NCBI GenBank assembly: GCA_964451955.1
Contig: CAYVKG010000004.1
Location: forward strand, 33,496 to 97,495
Length of the DNA stretch: 64,000 nt
Direction: 5' to 3'
From: JAPLNB01 sp964451955
Lineage (GTDB): Bacteria; Planctomycetota; Phycisphaerae; Tepidisphaerales; Tepidisphaeraceae
Position numbers and translations under genes: made by a program. The notes below the pieces were generated by a model. It saw nothing but the letters and a program-made list of their open reading frames with translations, was not told the DNA's origin and ran no database searches. This document shows positions 34,066 to 42,478 of the stretch, piece after piece (within the stretch, counting starts at the first letter, position 1; each line of letters starts with the position of its first letter).

Positions 34066-36402
34066 TCACTGGCCCGCCCGAACCCACTTCACTTCGCTCA
34101 CCGTGTACGACACCCTCTCCGATGTCGCGTTCCAACCAATCTTGATCGCCTTCACCTGCTCCGGATTCAGCCGCCCGTTCGCGTCCGCCGGCGACCACCC
34201 CATCCCGATCACCGCCTCATCCAGCAACACCGACACCTCGGTCCCCTTCCCTAACTCCGGCTGCCTCGTCAACTCCCCCACGTAACACGCCCCTCCGTCT
34301 TCCACCAATATCACCCGCATTCGCCCCTTCCCCTCATGCACGGTCACCTTGAAACGAAGCTCCCTTGCATCCTTCCCCGCCCGCTCGTGCTGTAACAGGT
34401 CCAGTCTCGGATAAACCCACCGATCCCCAGGTCCAAGTGTCGCCTCCACCTTCACGCCCACCGACAACTCCAGCTTCGATCCGCCGCTGACCTCCTTCGC
34501 CCACCTCGCCACGTCCTCCGCCCCCCCGATGACGCTCACCTCCGCCGCCTCCGCCACCCGCGGCTCCGCCACCACCCGCACCGACATCACCGCCCGACCC
34601 GCCTCCCCGAAATCACCCTCCACGCGGATCGCTTCGATCAGCCTCCTCGCCGCTCCGTTGCAGTCAATGCTCAACGCCAGTTCCTTCCTCTCACCCGGCA
34701 CAATCTCCACCTCCCCCGCAATTCCCACCTTCCATCTCTCAGGCCCCTTCACCACCAACTTCCCCTTGGCTGCCTTCTCCCCAAAGTTGTAAGCATACAC
34801 CGGAATCCTCTCGACCTGCGCCGACGAAATCCGATATGCAGACCTCGCCAACTCCGTCCGCGCCTCCGGCAACAACGCCTGCAGCACAATCGGCGATGCC
34901 TTCCCACTCTTCCGCTCCGGCATCCTCGGCGATGCCGCAAATCCCAATCCCTCGATCTCCGCCACTGGCCCCACCACATACACCGGCTTCCTCACCTTCA
35001 CCATCCCATCCACCACAGCCACAGGCCGACCCAGGTGGTCGTACGCCTCCCCGTCCCCTACCCGCACCGCCTTCTCCTCCTTGCTCCACATCACCCTCAC
35101 GTTCCGTTCTCGCCCATCCGGCCTCGCCCGAAACGCGTACATCCAGACCTCCCCATCCTGCGATCTGCCCATCGCCTTCGCATCCGCCAGCAGCCGCCCC
35201 GCCGCCGCCGCCGCCAAATACGCCGGCCTCGGCGTCAAGTCCTTCCTCAAGATCCCAAACTGCGTCCTCCCCTCCACATAGTGCGGCAACAGAAAATAGA
35301 ACGCCGCCTCCACCCCCTCATGCAATGCCGCCGCATACACCATCGGCACACGCTCCGCCTGAACCCGCAAGTCCGCCTCGCTCGGCTCATGCGTCTTCTC
35401 GTCCGCCCACTGCACCGGCATGCTGAACTCCGTCACCCACAGCGGCCGTCCTCCGCTGATCGCCCGGAACGATCCGTACCACCCCGGATACTGCGCCAAC
35501 GGTATATAATGATGCAAATTACACGTGTCAAAGTACGGCCACGCCTCGTTCGCATCCAGATCCTCCAGCGTCGCCTTCCGGTTAATCGCAAATACATTCA
35601 ATGACCCGATAACCTCCGGATTCCCAGCCTTCAGCCCAAGATACGACGCCTTCTGCATCGCCGCCATCTCAGCCCCCGTATGACCCCCGAAAACGTCTAT
35701 GTCCGCCTCATTCCATGGCTCAAACGCCAATACCTGACCCTTCCATCGCCTCGCCATCTCCTTCCAAAACGCGTACGCGTCCCTCAAGTCCGGCGGAAAC
35801 CGCTTCGCCTCCGACTTCGTCCACCCCGGCGAAATGTGCGCCACCTGCAATACCCGCAAACCCGCCGCCGCCTGTATTCTAGCGCTCGCATCGTACCGAT
35901 TCGCCCCGGAAAACTCCCCCTTCCTCGGCTCCATCTCCGGCCAACTCAGCCGGTCTCTTACCCAGTTCATCCCCGCCAGAGCGCACAGGTTCGCAACCGC
36001 CGGCATCTGCTTCTCACCATAAAACCATGCCATCGCCACATCGATCCCAATCGGTGACGTTGCCGGCGTCTTGGCTGTCAACCGCTCAATCACCCCTACG
36101 CTCACCACCTTCCCTTCACCCGCCTTCAACTCATAATAACCCACCCCCAATTCCCCAAGATCCGCTTTCCCGTCCACTACTTGCCCTCGCCGCACCTCCC
36201 GACCCTCGTAGTCCATCACCCCATACGCCCCCCCCTGACCCTCCACACCCACCACCACCTTCTCTCCAGCCAGAAACACATTCCCCGGATGCCCCGCCAA
36301 TGGCTTCACCACCGCCTCCGCTCCACTGACCCGCCCCACCGCCCCCAATGCAGTCGCCACCACCAACACCCCCACCATTCTCCGGATTCTGCTCGCTTCC
36401 AT
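34066..36402 (-). CDS. Secreted glycosidase, clan-A TIM barrel (GH39-like)
   Basis: A 778-aa exported protein with a signal sequence (about 1-28). After a small beta domain, residues 115-440 form a TIM barrel with acid/base Glu232 in FEPWNEAD and nucleophile-type Glu325 in LWVTEFSMPV, the spacing expected of retaining clan-A enzymes. The remaining 330 residues are beta-rich domains, ending in a carbohydrate-binding-like sandwich. ATG 36402 has GGGAGG upstream. It is the first gene of the four-gene operon. Residue use is strikingly rich in Val, Gly and Glu, consistent with the local strand bias. The exact family needs a profile search. Confidence 0.82.
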   Translation of the reverse strand: MEASRIRRMVGVLVVATALGAVGRVSGAEAVVKPLAGHPGNVFLAGEKVVVGVEGQGGAYGVMDYEGREVRRGQVVDGKADLGELGVGYYELKAGEGKVVSVGVIERLTAKTPATSPIGIDVAMAWFYGEKQMPAVANLCALAGMNWVRDRLSWPEMEPRKGEFSGANRYDASARIQAAAGLRVLQVAHISPGWTKSEAKRFPPDLRDAYAFWKEMARRWKGQVLAFEPWNEADIDVFGGHTGAEMAAMQKASYLGLKAGNPEVIGSLNVFAINRKATLEDLDANEAWPYFDTCNLHHYIPLAQYPGWYGSFRAISGGRPLWVTEFSMPVQWADEKTHEPSEADLRVQAERVPMVYAAALHEGVEAAFYFLLPHYVEGRTQFGILRKDLTPRPAYLAAAAAGRLLADAKAMGRSQDGEVWMYAFRARPDGRERNVRVMWSKEEKAVRVGDGEAYDHLGRPVAVVDGMVKVRKPVYVVGPVAEIEGLGFAASPRMPERKSGKASPIVLQALLPEARTELARSAYRISSAQVERIPVYAYNFGEKAAKGKLVVKGPERWKVGIAGEVEIVPGERKELALSIDCNGAARRLIEAIRVEGDFGEAGRAVMSVRVVAEPRVAEAAEVSVIGGAEDVARWAKEVSGGSKLELSVGVKVEATLGPGDRWVYPRLDLLQHERAGKDARELRFKVTVHEGKGRMRVILVEDGGACYVGELTRQPELGKGTEVSVLLDEAVIGMGWSPADANGRLNPEQVKAIKIGWNATSERVSYTVSEVKWVRAGQ

Positions 36403-36536
36403 CGCCACACCTCCCGTACACTCGCCTTCTGTCCTGCTGCCCCGACACGCCGACCAACGCTCACCCAGACATACACGGCAAACTCCCCCGCGCTGCCTTC
36501 CCTCCATTTTTGCCCAAGCCCTTCCTCCTCTCGCAC

Positions 36537-36564
36537 TTGCCCCCAGTGCGAATCCCGCTACACT
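36537..36564 (+). promoter_or_regulatory. Possible sigma-70 promoter of bamA
   Basis: TTGCCC, a 16-bp spacer and TACACT lie about 80 bp before the bamA start, in the divergent region shared with the GH operon. Confidence 0.4.
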
Positions 36565-36642
36565 AATCCCCGCGAACTCGTGTGGCGATAAGGGGGGGGC
36601 GCCAGGGAAGGATGACTTGTTCTCATTTTTTACGGACCTCGC

Positions 36643-39075
36643 GTGACACGGGCAAAACTCCGATTACAGACGGGAAAAAAACTACTGGCTTGTGTGCTCT
36701 CCGTGACCACCGCAGCCACACCCCTCTCCGCCGCCGTTGCCACAAGATCCACTACGCGCCCGGCTACTCTCCCCTCCAGCGCCGTGCCGCCTGAACTCGC
36801 TGGACAAACCATCGAGGAAATCCGACTCATCGGTAAAACCGCCCCTCTCTCCGCTTCCATCCAAAGCGAAATCTCCCACCGCATCCGCTCCAAAGAAGGC
36901 GATAAGTTCGACCCCGCCACCGTTCAGGACGACTACCAACGAATCTTCGCCCTCAAAAAGTTCTCCAACGTCGAGGCCCGCGTCGAACCTACCCCCACCG
37001 GCGTCATCGTCGTCTTCGAAGTCACCGCCCAGAACACCATCAAGGAACTCCGATTCCGCGGCAATGAGAAATTCGACACCAAAACCCTCCTCGATGCCGT
37101 CAGCCTCAAACCCGGCGAGGGCATTGACCCCTTCCGCCTTTCCCTCGCCAAGGAAACCATCGAAAGACTCTATCGCGATAAAAGCTACCCCTATGTCCAC
37201 GTCACCATCGACGAGCAGGAACTCGCCTCCAGCGGCGTCGTCTCCTTCACCATCGTCGAAGGACCCCACGTCCGCATCCGCAAAGTCCGCATCATCGGCA
37301 ATACCTCCTTCACCGAAGGCCGAATCAAAGACCAGATCAGAACCAAAAGCTGGTTCCCCCTCTTCGTCCCAGGAACCTACGACCCCGAACAGATCGAACA
37401 GGATGTCGCCTCCATCCGCCAGTACTACGAAAACAAAGGCTTCTTCGATGTCCGCGTCGGGCGAAAAATCGTCGTCTCTCCCACACAAGGCGAAGTCATG
37501 GTCGATTTCGTCATCGAGGAAGGACAGCGATACACCATCGAACGCGTCACCTTCAAGGGCAACCAGGCCGTCACCGAAGCCGATCTCCGCAAAAACCTCA
37601 AGCTCCTCGATGGCATGCCCTATGACCAGGACACCGTCAAACGGGATATCCGCGAAATCGTCCGCTGCTACAGCCCCCTCGGATTCATCTACCTCCCACA
37701 GGAATCCGCACCACCCGATGAATACCTCCGCATCGTCGACCAGCGACTCTTCCGTAAAGAAGCCGGCAAAGTCGAACTCGTCTACGACATCCACGAAGGA
37801 CGACCCTTCCAGATGGGACGCGTCATCGTCAAGGGAAACGCAAAAACACAGGACAAAGTCGTCGTCCGCGAACTCCGCGCCGCCGCCCCGGGATCCCTCT
37901 GGAACTCCGCTGAACTCCAACGCGCACAGGATCGCATCAAGGCCACCAACCTCTTCTCCACCGTCACCATGACACCCATCGGCGACGAGCCCCAAACCCG
38001 CGACCTCCTCGTCGAAGTCACCGAAACCAATACCGCACGGTTCCTCATCGGCGCAGGCATCACCAGCAACAACGGCCTCCTCGCCAACCTCACCTACGAG
38101 CAACGAAACTTCGACATCGGCAACTGGCCCTCCACCACCGGCGAACTCTTCTCCAACCGCGCCTTCACCGGCGCCGGACAACTCTTCCGCGCCTCCATCG
38201 AACCCGGTACCCAACTCTCCCGCGCTCGCGTTGACTGGGTCGAACCCTGGCTCTTCGACCAACCCTATCGCCTCGGACTCAGCGGTTACCTCTCCCAACG
38301 AATCCGCCCCGACTGGATCGAAGGACGCACCGGCGGACGCGCCACCCTCGGCAGACGCTTCGGCGACGTCTGGAGCGCAAGCCTCTTCCTCCGCGGCGAA
38401 AGCATCGATATCTCCAGTATCGACGACGAGGAACTCCGCGCTCGCGAAGTCGTCGAAGCCGACGGCGGGCATTGGCTTACCTCCGCCGGACCCGAAATCC
38501 GCCGCGATACCACCGACAGCCCTATCCTCCCCTCCAGAGGCACCATCACAACCTTCACTTGGGAACACTACGGCGCCCTCGGCGGCGACTACAACTTCGA
38601 TAAGTTCTCCGCCTCCTGGAACGGCTACATCACCCTCTACGAAGACCTCCTCGACCGCAAAACCATCCTCGGACTCAGCGCCGACACCGGCTACATCACC
38701 GACAATCCCCCATTCTTCGAATCCTTCTACGCCGGCGGAACAGGCTCCGTACGCGGCTTCCGATACCGCGGCATCAGCCCCCGCTCAGGTATCGACGAAG
38801 ACCCCGTCGGCGGTAAATTCATCCTCACCGCCTCCGCAGAACTCAGCTTCCCCCTCGCCGGCGATGCCCTCCGCGGGGTCCTCTTCACCGACGTCGGAAC
38901 CGTGCAATCCGACGTCCAAATCGGTACACTCCGCTCGGCGGTTGGGTTCGGCTTCCGCATCACGCTCCCGTTCTTCGGGCAGCTCCCGATGGCTCTGGAT
39001 TTCGCCTTCCCAATCACCAAGGACGACCAGGACGATACGCGTTTCTTCAGCTTCGCTCTGGGCTTGACCCAGTAG
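36643..39075 (+). CDS. bamA: Outer membrane protein assembly factor BamA
   Basis: An 810-aa outer-membrane insertase. A signal peptide (about 1-31) is followed by repeated POTRA domains (about 52-450; for example IEEIRLIGKTA, IKELRFRGNEKFD, IRKVRIIGNTSF, IERVTFKGNQAVT and MGRVIVKGNAKT). A 16-strand barrel follows, with the conserved loop-6 motif GSVRGFRYRG. The protein ends in FALGLTQ rather than the usual aromatic residue. The GTG start at 36643 lacks a strong ribosome-binding site. It is followed by an ompH homologue and lpxD, the classic bamA-skp-lpxD order, so the cell builds a lipid A outer membrane. Confidence 0.95.
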   Translation: MTRAKLRLQTGKKLLACVLSVTTAATPLSAAVATRSTTRPATLPSSAVPPELAGQTIEEIRLIGKTAPLSASIQSEISHRIRSKEGDKFDPATVQDDYQRIFALKKFSNVEARVEPTPTGVIVVFEVTAQNTIKELRFRGNEKFDTKTLLDAVSLKPGEGIDPFRLSLAKETIERLYRDKSYPYVHVTIDEQELASSGVVSFTIVEGPHVRIRKVRIIGNTSFTEGRIKDQIRTKSWFPLFVPGTYDPEQIEQDVASIRQYYENKGFFDVRVGRKIVVSPTQGEVMVDFVIEEGQRYTIERVTFKGNQAVTEADLRKNLKLLDGMPYDQDTVKRDIREIVRCYSPLGFIYLPQESAPPDEYLRIVDQRLFRKEAGKVELVYDIHEGRPFQMGRVIVKGNAKTQDKVVVRELRAAAPGSLWNSAELQRAQDRIKATNLFSTVTMTPIGDEPQTRDLLVEVTETNTARFLIGAGITSNNGLLANLTYEQRNFDIGNWPSTTGELFSNRAFTGAGQLFRASIEPGTQLSRARVDWVEPWLFDQPYRLGLSGYLSQRIRPDWIEGRTGGRATLGRRFGDVWSASLFLRGESIDISSIDDEELRAREVVEADGGHWLTSAGPEIRRDTTDSPILPSRGTITTFTWEHYGALGGDYNFDKFSASWNGYITLYEDLLDRKTILGLSADTGYITDNPPFFESFYAGGTGSVRGFRYRGISPRSGIDEDPVGGKFILTASAELSFPLAGDALRGVLFTDVGTVQSDVQIGTLRSAVGFGFRITLPFFGQLPMALDFAFPITKDDQDDTRFFSFALGLTQ

Positions 39076-39094
39076 CTCTTGGAAAGGACTCAAC

Positions 39095-39709
39095 ATGCTT
39101 CTTCGATATGCCCTCCCTCTCACTTGCGTCGCTTCCCTCCTCTTCGCCGTCTCCACCGCCGATGCCCAGGATGCACCCATTCGCATCGGCGTCTGCAACC
39201 CCGCCAAGGTCCTCAAGGCCATGGATGAGTGGAAAGCCTTCGACGACAAAATGCGCAACGACGGCGACAAACTCAAACTCGAACAGGTCCGCCGCAAAGC
39301 CGAGGTCGATGAACTCATCAAACAACGGCAGGAACTCCGACCCGATTCCGCCGCCTACAAGGAAAAGAGCAAGACCGTCCTCGAAAAATCACTCGAATAC
39401 GATGTCTGGCTCCAACTCATGAACCTCGAACGCGCTCGCACCCAAAAAGACCAGCTGCGAGCCCTCTTCGATAAGATCGTCGAGGCCACCAAGGAAGTCG
39501 CTGAAACAAAGAAACTCGATCTCGTCCTTGCCGAACGCCGACCCGAACTCCCCGAACAACTCGACCAGATCACCCCGGACAACGTCCTCGGTGCCTTGCT
39601 CCAGCGCGACGTCCTCTACAGCAATAACAAAGTCGACATCACCCAGGACGTCATCGTCGCCATCAACAAAAAGTACGCCGGCGGCGCCGCCCCCGCACAA
39701 CCCAAGTAG
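39095..39709 (+). CDS. OmpH/Skp family periplasmic chaperone
   Basis: A 204-aa exported protein with a signal peptide (about 1-24, ending STADA). The mature part starts with the OmpH-type strand IRIGVCNPAKVL and continues as a long charged coiled coil (about 45-135, KLKLEQVRRKAEVDELIKQ). It returns to a short beta segment (KLDLVLAERR). Skp-type chaperones escort unfolded outer-membrane proteins to BamA. It lies 19 bp after bamA with GGAAAGG before the ATG, so it is in the same operon. A terminator follows. Confidence 0.9.
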   Translation: MLLRYALPLTCVASLLFAVSTADAQDAPIRIGVCNPAKVLKAMDEWKAFDDKMRNDGDKLKLEQVRRKAEVDELIKQRQELRPDSAAYKEKSKTVLEKSLEYDVWLQLMNLERARTQKDQLRALFDKIVEATKEVAETKKLDLVLAERRPELPEQLDQITPDNVLGALLQRDVLYSNNKVDITQDVIVAINKKYAGGAAPAQPK

Positions 39710-39736
39710 CCCCCCCGGTTCCCTCTCCCACACAAA

Positions 39737-39768
39737 GGCCCCGGTACATCCACCCCGGAGCCCTTTTT
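39737..39768 (+). terminator. Probable intrinsic terminator after ompH
   Basis: GGCCCCGG (39737-39744) pairs with CCGGAGCC (39755-39762) with one mismatch and is followed by CTTTTT. It lies between ompH and lpxD, so lpxD expression needs read-through or its own promoter. Confidence 0.55.
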
Positions 39769-39902
39769 CTTCCACCAGGCCCCCTTCCACTACTCACCCC
39801 CTTCGTTTACATATACCCCCCGGGAATACCCTCACCCTCTCTCAAATCGCCCACGCCCTCCACTGCCCCCAACCCGCGCATCCCAACCACCCCATTACCG
39901 GC

Positions 39903-40862
39903 ATGGCTTCCCTCACCGACGCCTCGCCTTCCGAAATCTCCTTCCTCGCCTCCGATGCCTATCTCCGCGATTTCGCCTCCACCCACGCCGCCGCCGTCAT
40001 CGTCCACAAACGCGTCAAGCTCCCCCACGATAACGCCCGCGTCGTCTTCATCGTCGACGACGCCGACCTCGCCGTCGCCAAAGTCCTCGAAATGCTCGCC
40101 CCTCCCGTCCAACAACCCCCCGCCGGCATCGACCCCGCCGCTCGCATCCACCCCTCCGCCAGCATCGCCCACAACGTCGCCATCGCCCCCTACGTCATCG
40201 TCGGCGCTCGATGCAGCATCGGTCCCAATTCCATCCTCCACCCGGGCGTCATCATCGGCGACGATGTCACCATCGGCGCCGACTGCCTCCTCTTCCCCAA
40301 CGTCGTCGTCCGCGAACGCATCACCATCGGAAACCGCGTCGTCATACACGCCTCCTCCGTCCTCGGCACCGATGGCTTCGGCTACCGCTGGGACGGCTCC
40401 AAACACGCCAAAATCCCCCAGATCGGCACCGTCATCATCGAAGACGACGTCGAAATCGGTTCCTGCGTCTGCATCGACCGCGCTAAGTTCGGCTCCACCC
40501 GCATCGGCCAAGGCACCAAAATCGATAACCTCGTCCAGATCGCCCACAACGTCCAAATCGGTCCCCACTGCATCATCGTCGGACAAACCGGACTCGCCGG
40601 ATCCGTCCAACTCGGCCAAAACGTCGTCCTCGGCGGACAAACCGCCGTCCGCGACCACATCTCCATCGGCGATGGCGCTATGGCCGCCGCCTGCTCCGCT
40701 ATCGCCGAAAACGTAGACCCCAAATCCATCGTCTCCGGAATGCCCGCACTACCCCACCGCCAGTCCCTACGCGAACAGGCCGCCCTACGCCGCCTCCCCG
40801 ACCTCGTCGTCCAGGTCCGAAAACTCGAAGAGCAACTCCGCAAACTCCAGAACCCCCAGTAA
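39903..40862 (+). CDS. lpxD: UDP-3-O-acylglucosamine N-acyltransferase, start unresolved
   Basis: The enzyme adds the second acyl chain in lipid A synthesis. Left-handed beta-helix hexapeptide repeats run through most of the protein, and the catalytic histidine lies in IAHNVQIG. ATG 39903 is the first canonical start and gives 319 aa. Homologous N-terminal sequence (LTLSQIAHAL, then HPITGMASLTDA) already begins at about 39831, upstream of that ATG. Between 39710 and that point no ATG, GTG or TTG exists in any frame; an ATA at 39813 would give 349 aa, the normal family length. Family identity is certain, the start is not. Confidence 0.9.
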   Translation: MASLTDASPSEISFLASDAYLRDFASTHAAAVIVHKRVKLPHDNARVVFIVDDADLAVAKVLEMLAPPVQQPPAGIDPAARIHPSASIAHNVAIAPYVIVGARCSIGPNSILHPGVIIGDDVTIGADCLLFPNVVVRERITIGNRVVIHASSVLGTDGFGYRWDGSKHAKIPQIGTVIIEDDVEIGSCVCIDRAKFGSTRIGQGTKIDNLVQIAHNVQIGPHCIIVGQTGLAGSVQLGQNVVLGGQTAVRDHISIGDGAMAAACSAIAENVDPKSIVSGMPALPHRQSLREQAALRRLPDLVVQVRKLEEQLRKLQNPQ

Positions 40863-41023
40863 ACCCCCTACCTGCCACACGCCAACACCATTATAATGCC
40901 CCCCGGCTGTGGCTTCTCGTTTCGCCTCTGTCATTTGCGACGCCGCGTTGCACCTCGCAACCTCCCAGCAACTATGACAGCACCCAAACGACAATCCACC
41001 ACAAACAAACGCGCCATCCTCCC

Positions 41024-41827
41024 ATGAACCGACCCCGCATCGGCATCCTCGTCGTCGCCTACAACGCCGAATCCACCCTGCGCTCCGTCCTCCATCGCAT
41101 CCCAGCCTCCCTCAAACCCAAAATCGACGAAATCTTCGTCTTCGACGACGCCTCCCAGGACAATACCCACGCCATCGCCCTCGAAGTGCAAAAAGAACTC
41201 CAAGGCACCAAACTCACCGTCTTCCGAAACCCCGTCAACCTCATGTACGGCGGAAACCAGTCCCGCGGCTATCAGTACGCCATGGACCGCAACCTCGACT
41301 TCGTCGTCCTCCTCCACGGCGACGGACAATACGCCCCCGAAGTCATGCAGGACCTCCTCACCCCCCTCGAAAACGGCTCCGCCGATATGGTCATGGGCTC
41401 TCGAATGCTCGTCCCGGGTGCCGCACGAAAAGGCAATATGCCCCTCTACAAATTCGTCGGCAACCGCATCCTCACCTTCATCGAAAACCGCCTCATCGGC
41501 GCCTCCCTCTCCGAATTCCACTCCGGTTACCGCGCCTACTCCGTCAATGCCCTCCGCCAAATCCCCCTCGGCCGCCTCACCTGGAACTGGCACTTCGATA
41601 CCCAGATCATCATCGAGTTCCTCAAAGCCGGCCACCGTATCGCCGAAGTCCCCATCCCAACCTACTACGGCACCGAAATCTGCCGCGTCAACGGCATCCC
41701 CTACGCCATCCATTGCGTCTGGGAAGCCCTCAAATTCGCCCTCTTCCACCGCTGGAGATCCCATGCTTCACTACCGGCTCCACAAGGACCCCAGAAGCAG
41801 CCATCAACAGATTGCACGCCTTCTTAG
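41024..41827 (+). CDS. Family 2 glycosyltransferase
   Basis: A 267-aa GT-A fold transferase using nucleotide- or polyprenyl-linked sugars. The N-terminus reads RIGILVVAYNAESTL, followed by FDDASQDNT and the metal-binding segment LLHGDGQY (about residues 105-112). FHSGYRAYS and WNWHFDTQIIIEF are typical of the dolichol-phosphate-mannose-synthase-like group. No transmembrane tail is present. A TATAAT at 40892-40897 in the upstream gap may be a -10 element. The 3' end overlaps the methyltransferase start by 65 bp. The cluster suggests surface-glycan assembly. Confidence 0.88.
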   Translation: MNRPRIGILVVAYNAESTLRSVLHRIPASLKPKIDEIFVFDDASQDNTHAIALEVQKELQGTKLTVFRNPVNLMYGGNQSRGYQYAMDRNLDFVVLLHGDGQYAPEVMQDLLTPLENGSADMVMGSRMLVPGAARKGNMPLYKFVGNRILTFIENRLIGASLSEFHSGYRAYSVNALRQIPLGRLTWNWHFDTQIIIEFLKAGHRIAEVPIPTYYGTEICRVNGIPYAIHCVWEALKFALFHRWRSHASLPAPQGPQKQPSTDCTPS

Positions 41828-42431
41828 CCAACTCCGACCCGAACCCATTCTCGACGTCGGCGCCGCCCAGGGTTTCCTCGGACGCCTCCTCCATGATTCC
41901 AAACTCTCCATCGACGCCATCGAACCCAATCCCCAATGGGCCGAACACGCCAGACCCTTCTATCGCAATGTCTATCACTCCACCATCGAATCCGCGCACC
42001 TCGCCCCAAAAACCTACAACGCCGTCGTCTGCGCCGACGTCCTCGAACACCTCCTCGACCCCCTCGATGTCCTCCGACGCCTCCGAACCGTCGCCACCGA
42101 TAACGCTCTCTTCATCATCTCTCTCCCAAACATCGCCCACATCGCCATCCGACTCCTCCTCCTCACCGGCCAGTTTCCCCAAATGGACCGCGGGCCCCTC
42201 GACCGCACACACCTCCATCACTACACTCGCGACACCGCCCAAAACCTCCTGCGCCAGGCCGGTCTCCGCATCGAAAAGGTCCTTGCCACCCCCGTCCCCC
42301 TTGATGAACTCTGGCGACGCGGCGAATCCCACCCACTTTTCAAAGCCGCTACCCGCTTCCAGCACGCCCTCACCGACGTCGCCCCTCGCCTCTTTGCCTT
42401 CCAATGGATCTTCCTCGCCCGCATAATCTGA
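41763..42431 (+). CDS. Class I SAM-dependent methyltransferase
   Basis: A 222-aa methyltransferase. Motif I is ILDVGAAQGFLGRLL (about 29-43), the acidic loop is IDAIEPNP and the post-I region is VVCADVLEHLLDPLDVL, typical of the methyltransferase-11/23 group. PNIAHIAIRLLLLTGQF is also common in this group. ATG 41763 has GGAG upstream and lies inside the preceding glycosyltransferase gene in another frame, an overlap of 65 bp. The target is probably a sugar or lipid-linked glycan given the neighbours. Confidence 0.85.
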   Translation: MLHYRLHKDPRSSHQQIARLLSQLRPEPILDVGAAQGFLGRLLHDSKLSIDAIEPNPQWAEHARPFYRNVYHSTIESAHLAPKTYNAVVCADVLEHLLDPLDVLRRLRTVATDNALFIISLPNIAHIAIRLLLLTGQFPQMDRGPLDRTHLHHYTRDTAQNLLRQAGLRIEKVLATPVPLDELWRRGESHPLFKAATRFQHALTDVAPRLFAFQWIFLARII

Positions 42432-42478
42432 TCCGAAGCCCCAAGGGCCATTTCCCCGGCTGCATAGGAATCGCACTC

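Noticed and set aside
36682..38568. 628-codon minus-strand frame opposite bamA
   Set aside because: Asp/Glu/Gly/Phe-rich shadow of bamA, whose POTRA and barrel motifs are clear on the plus strand.
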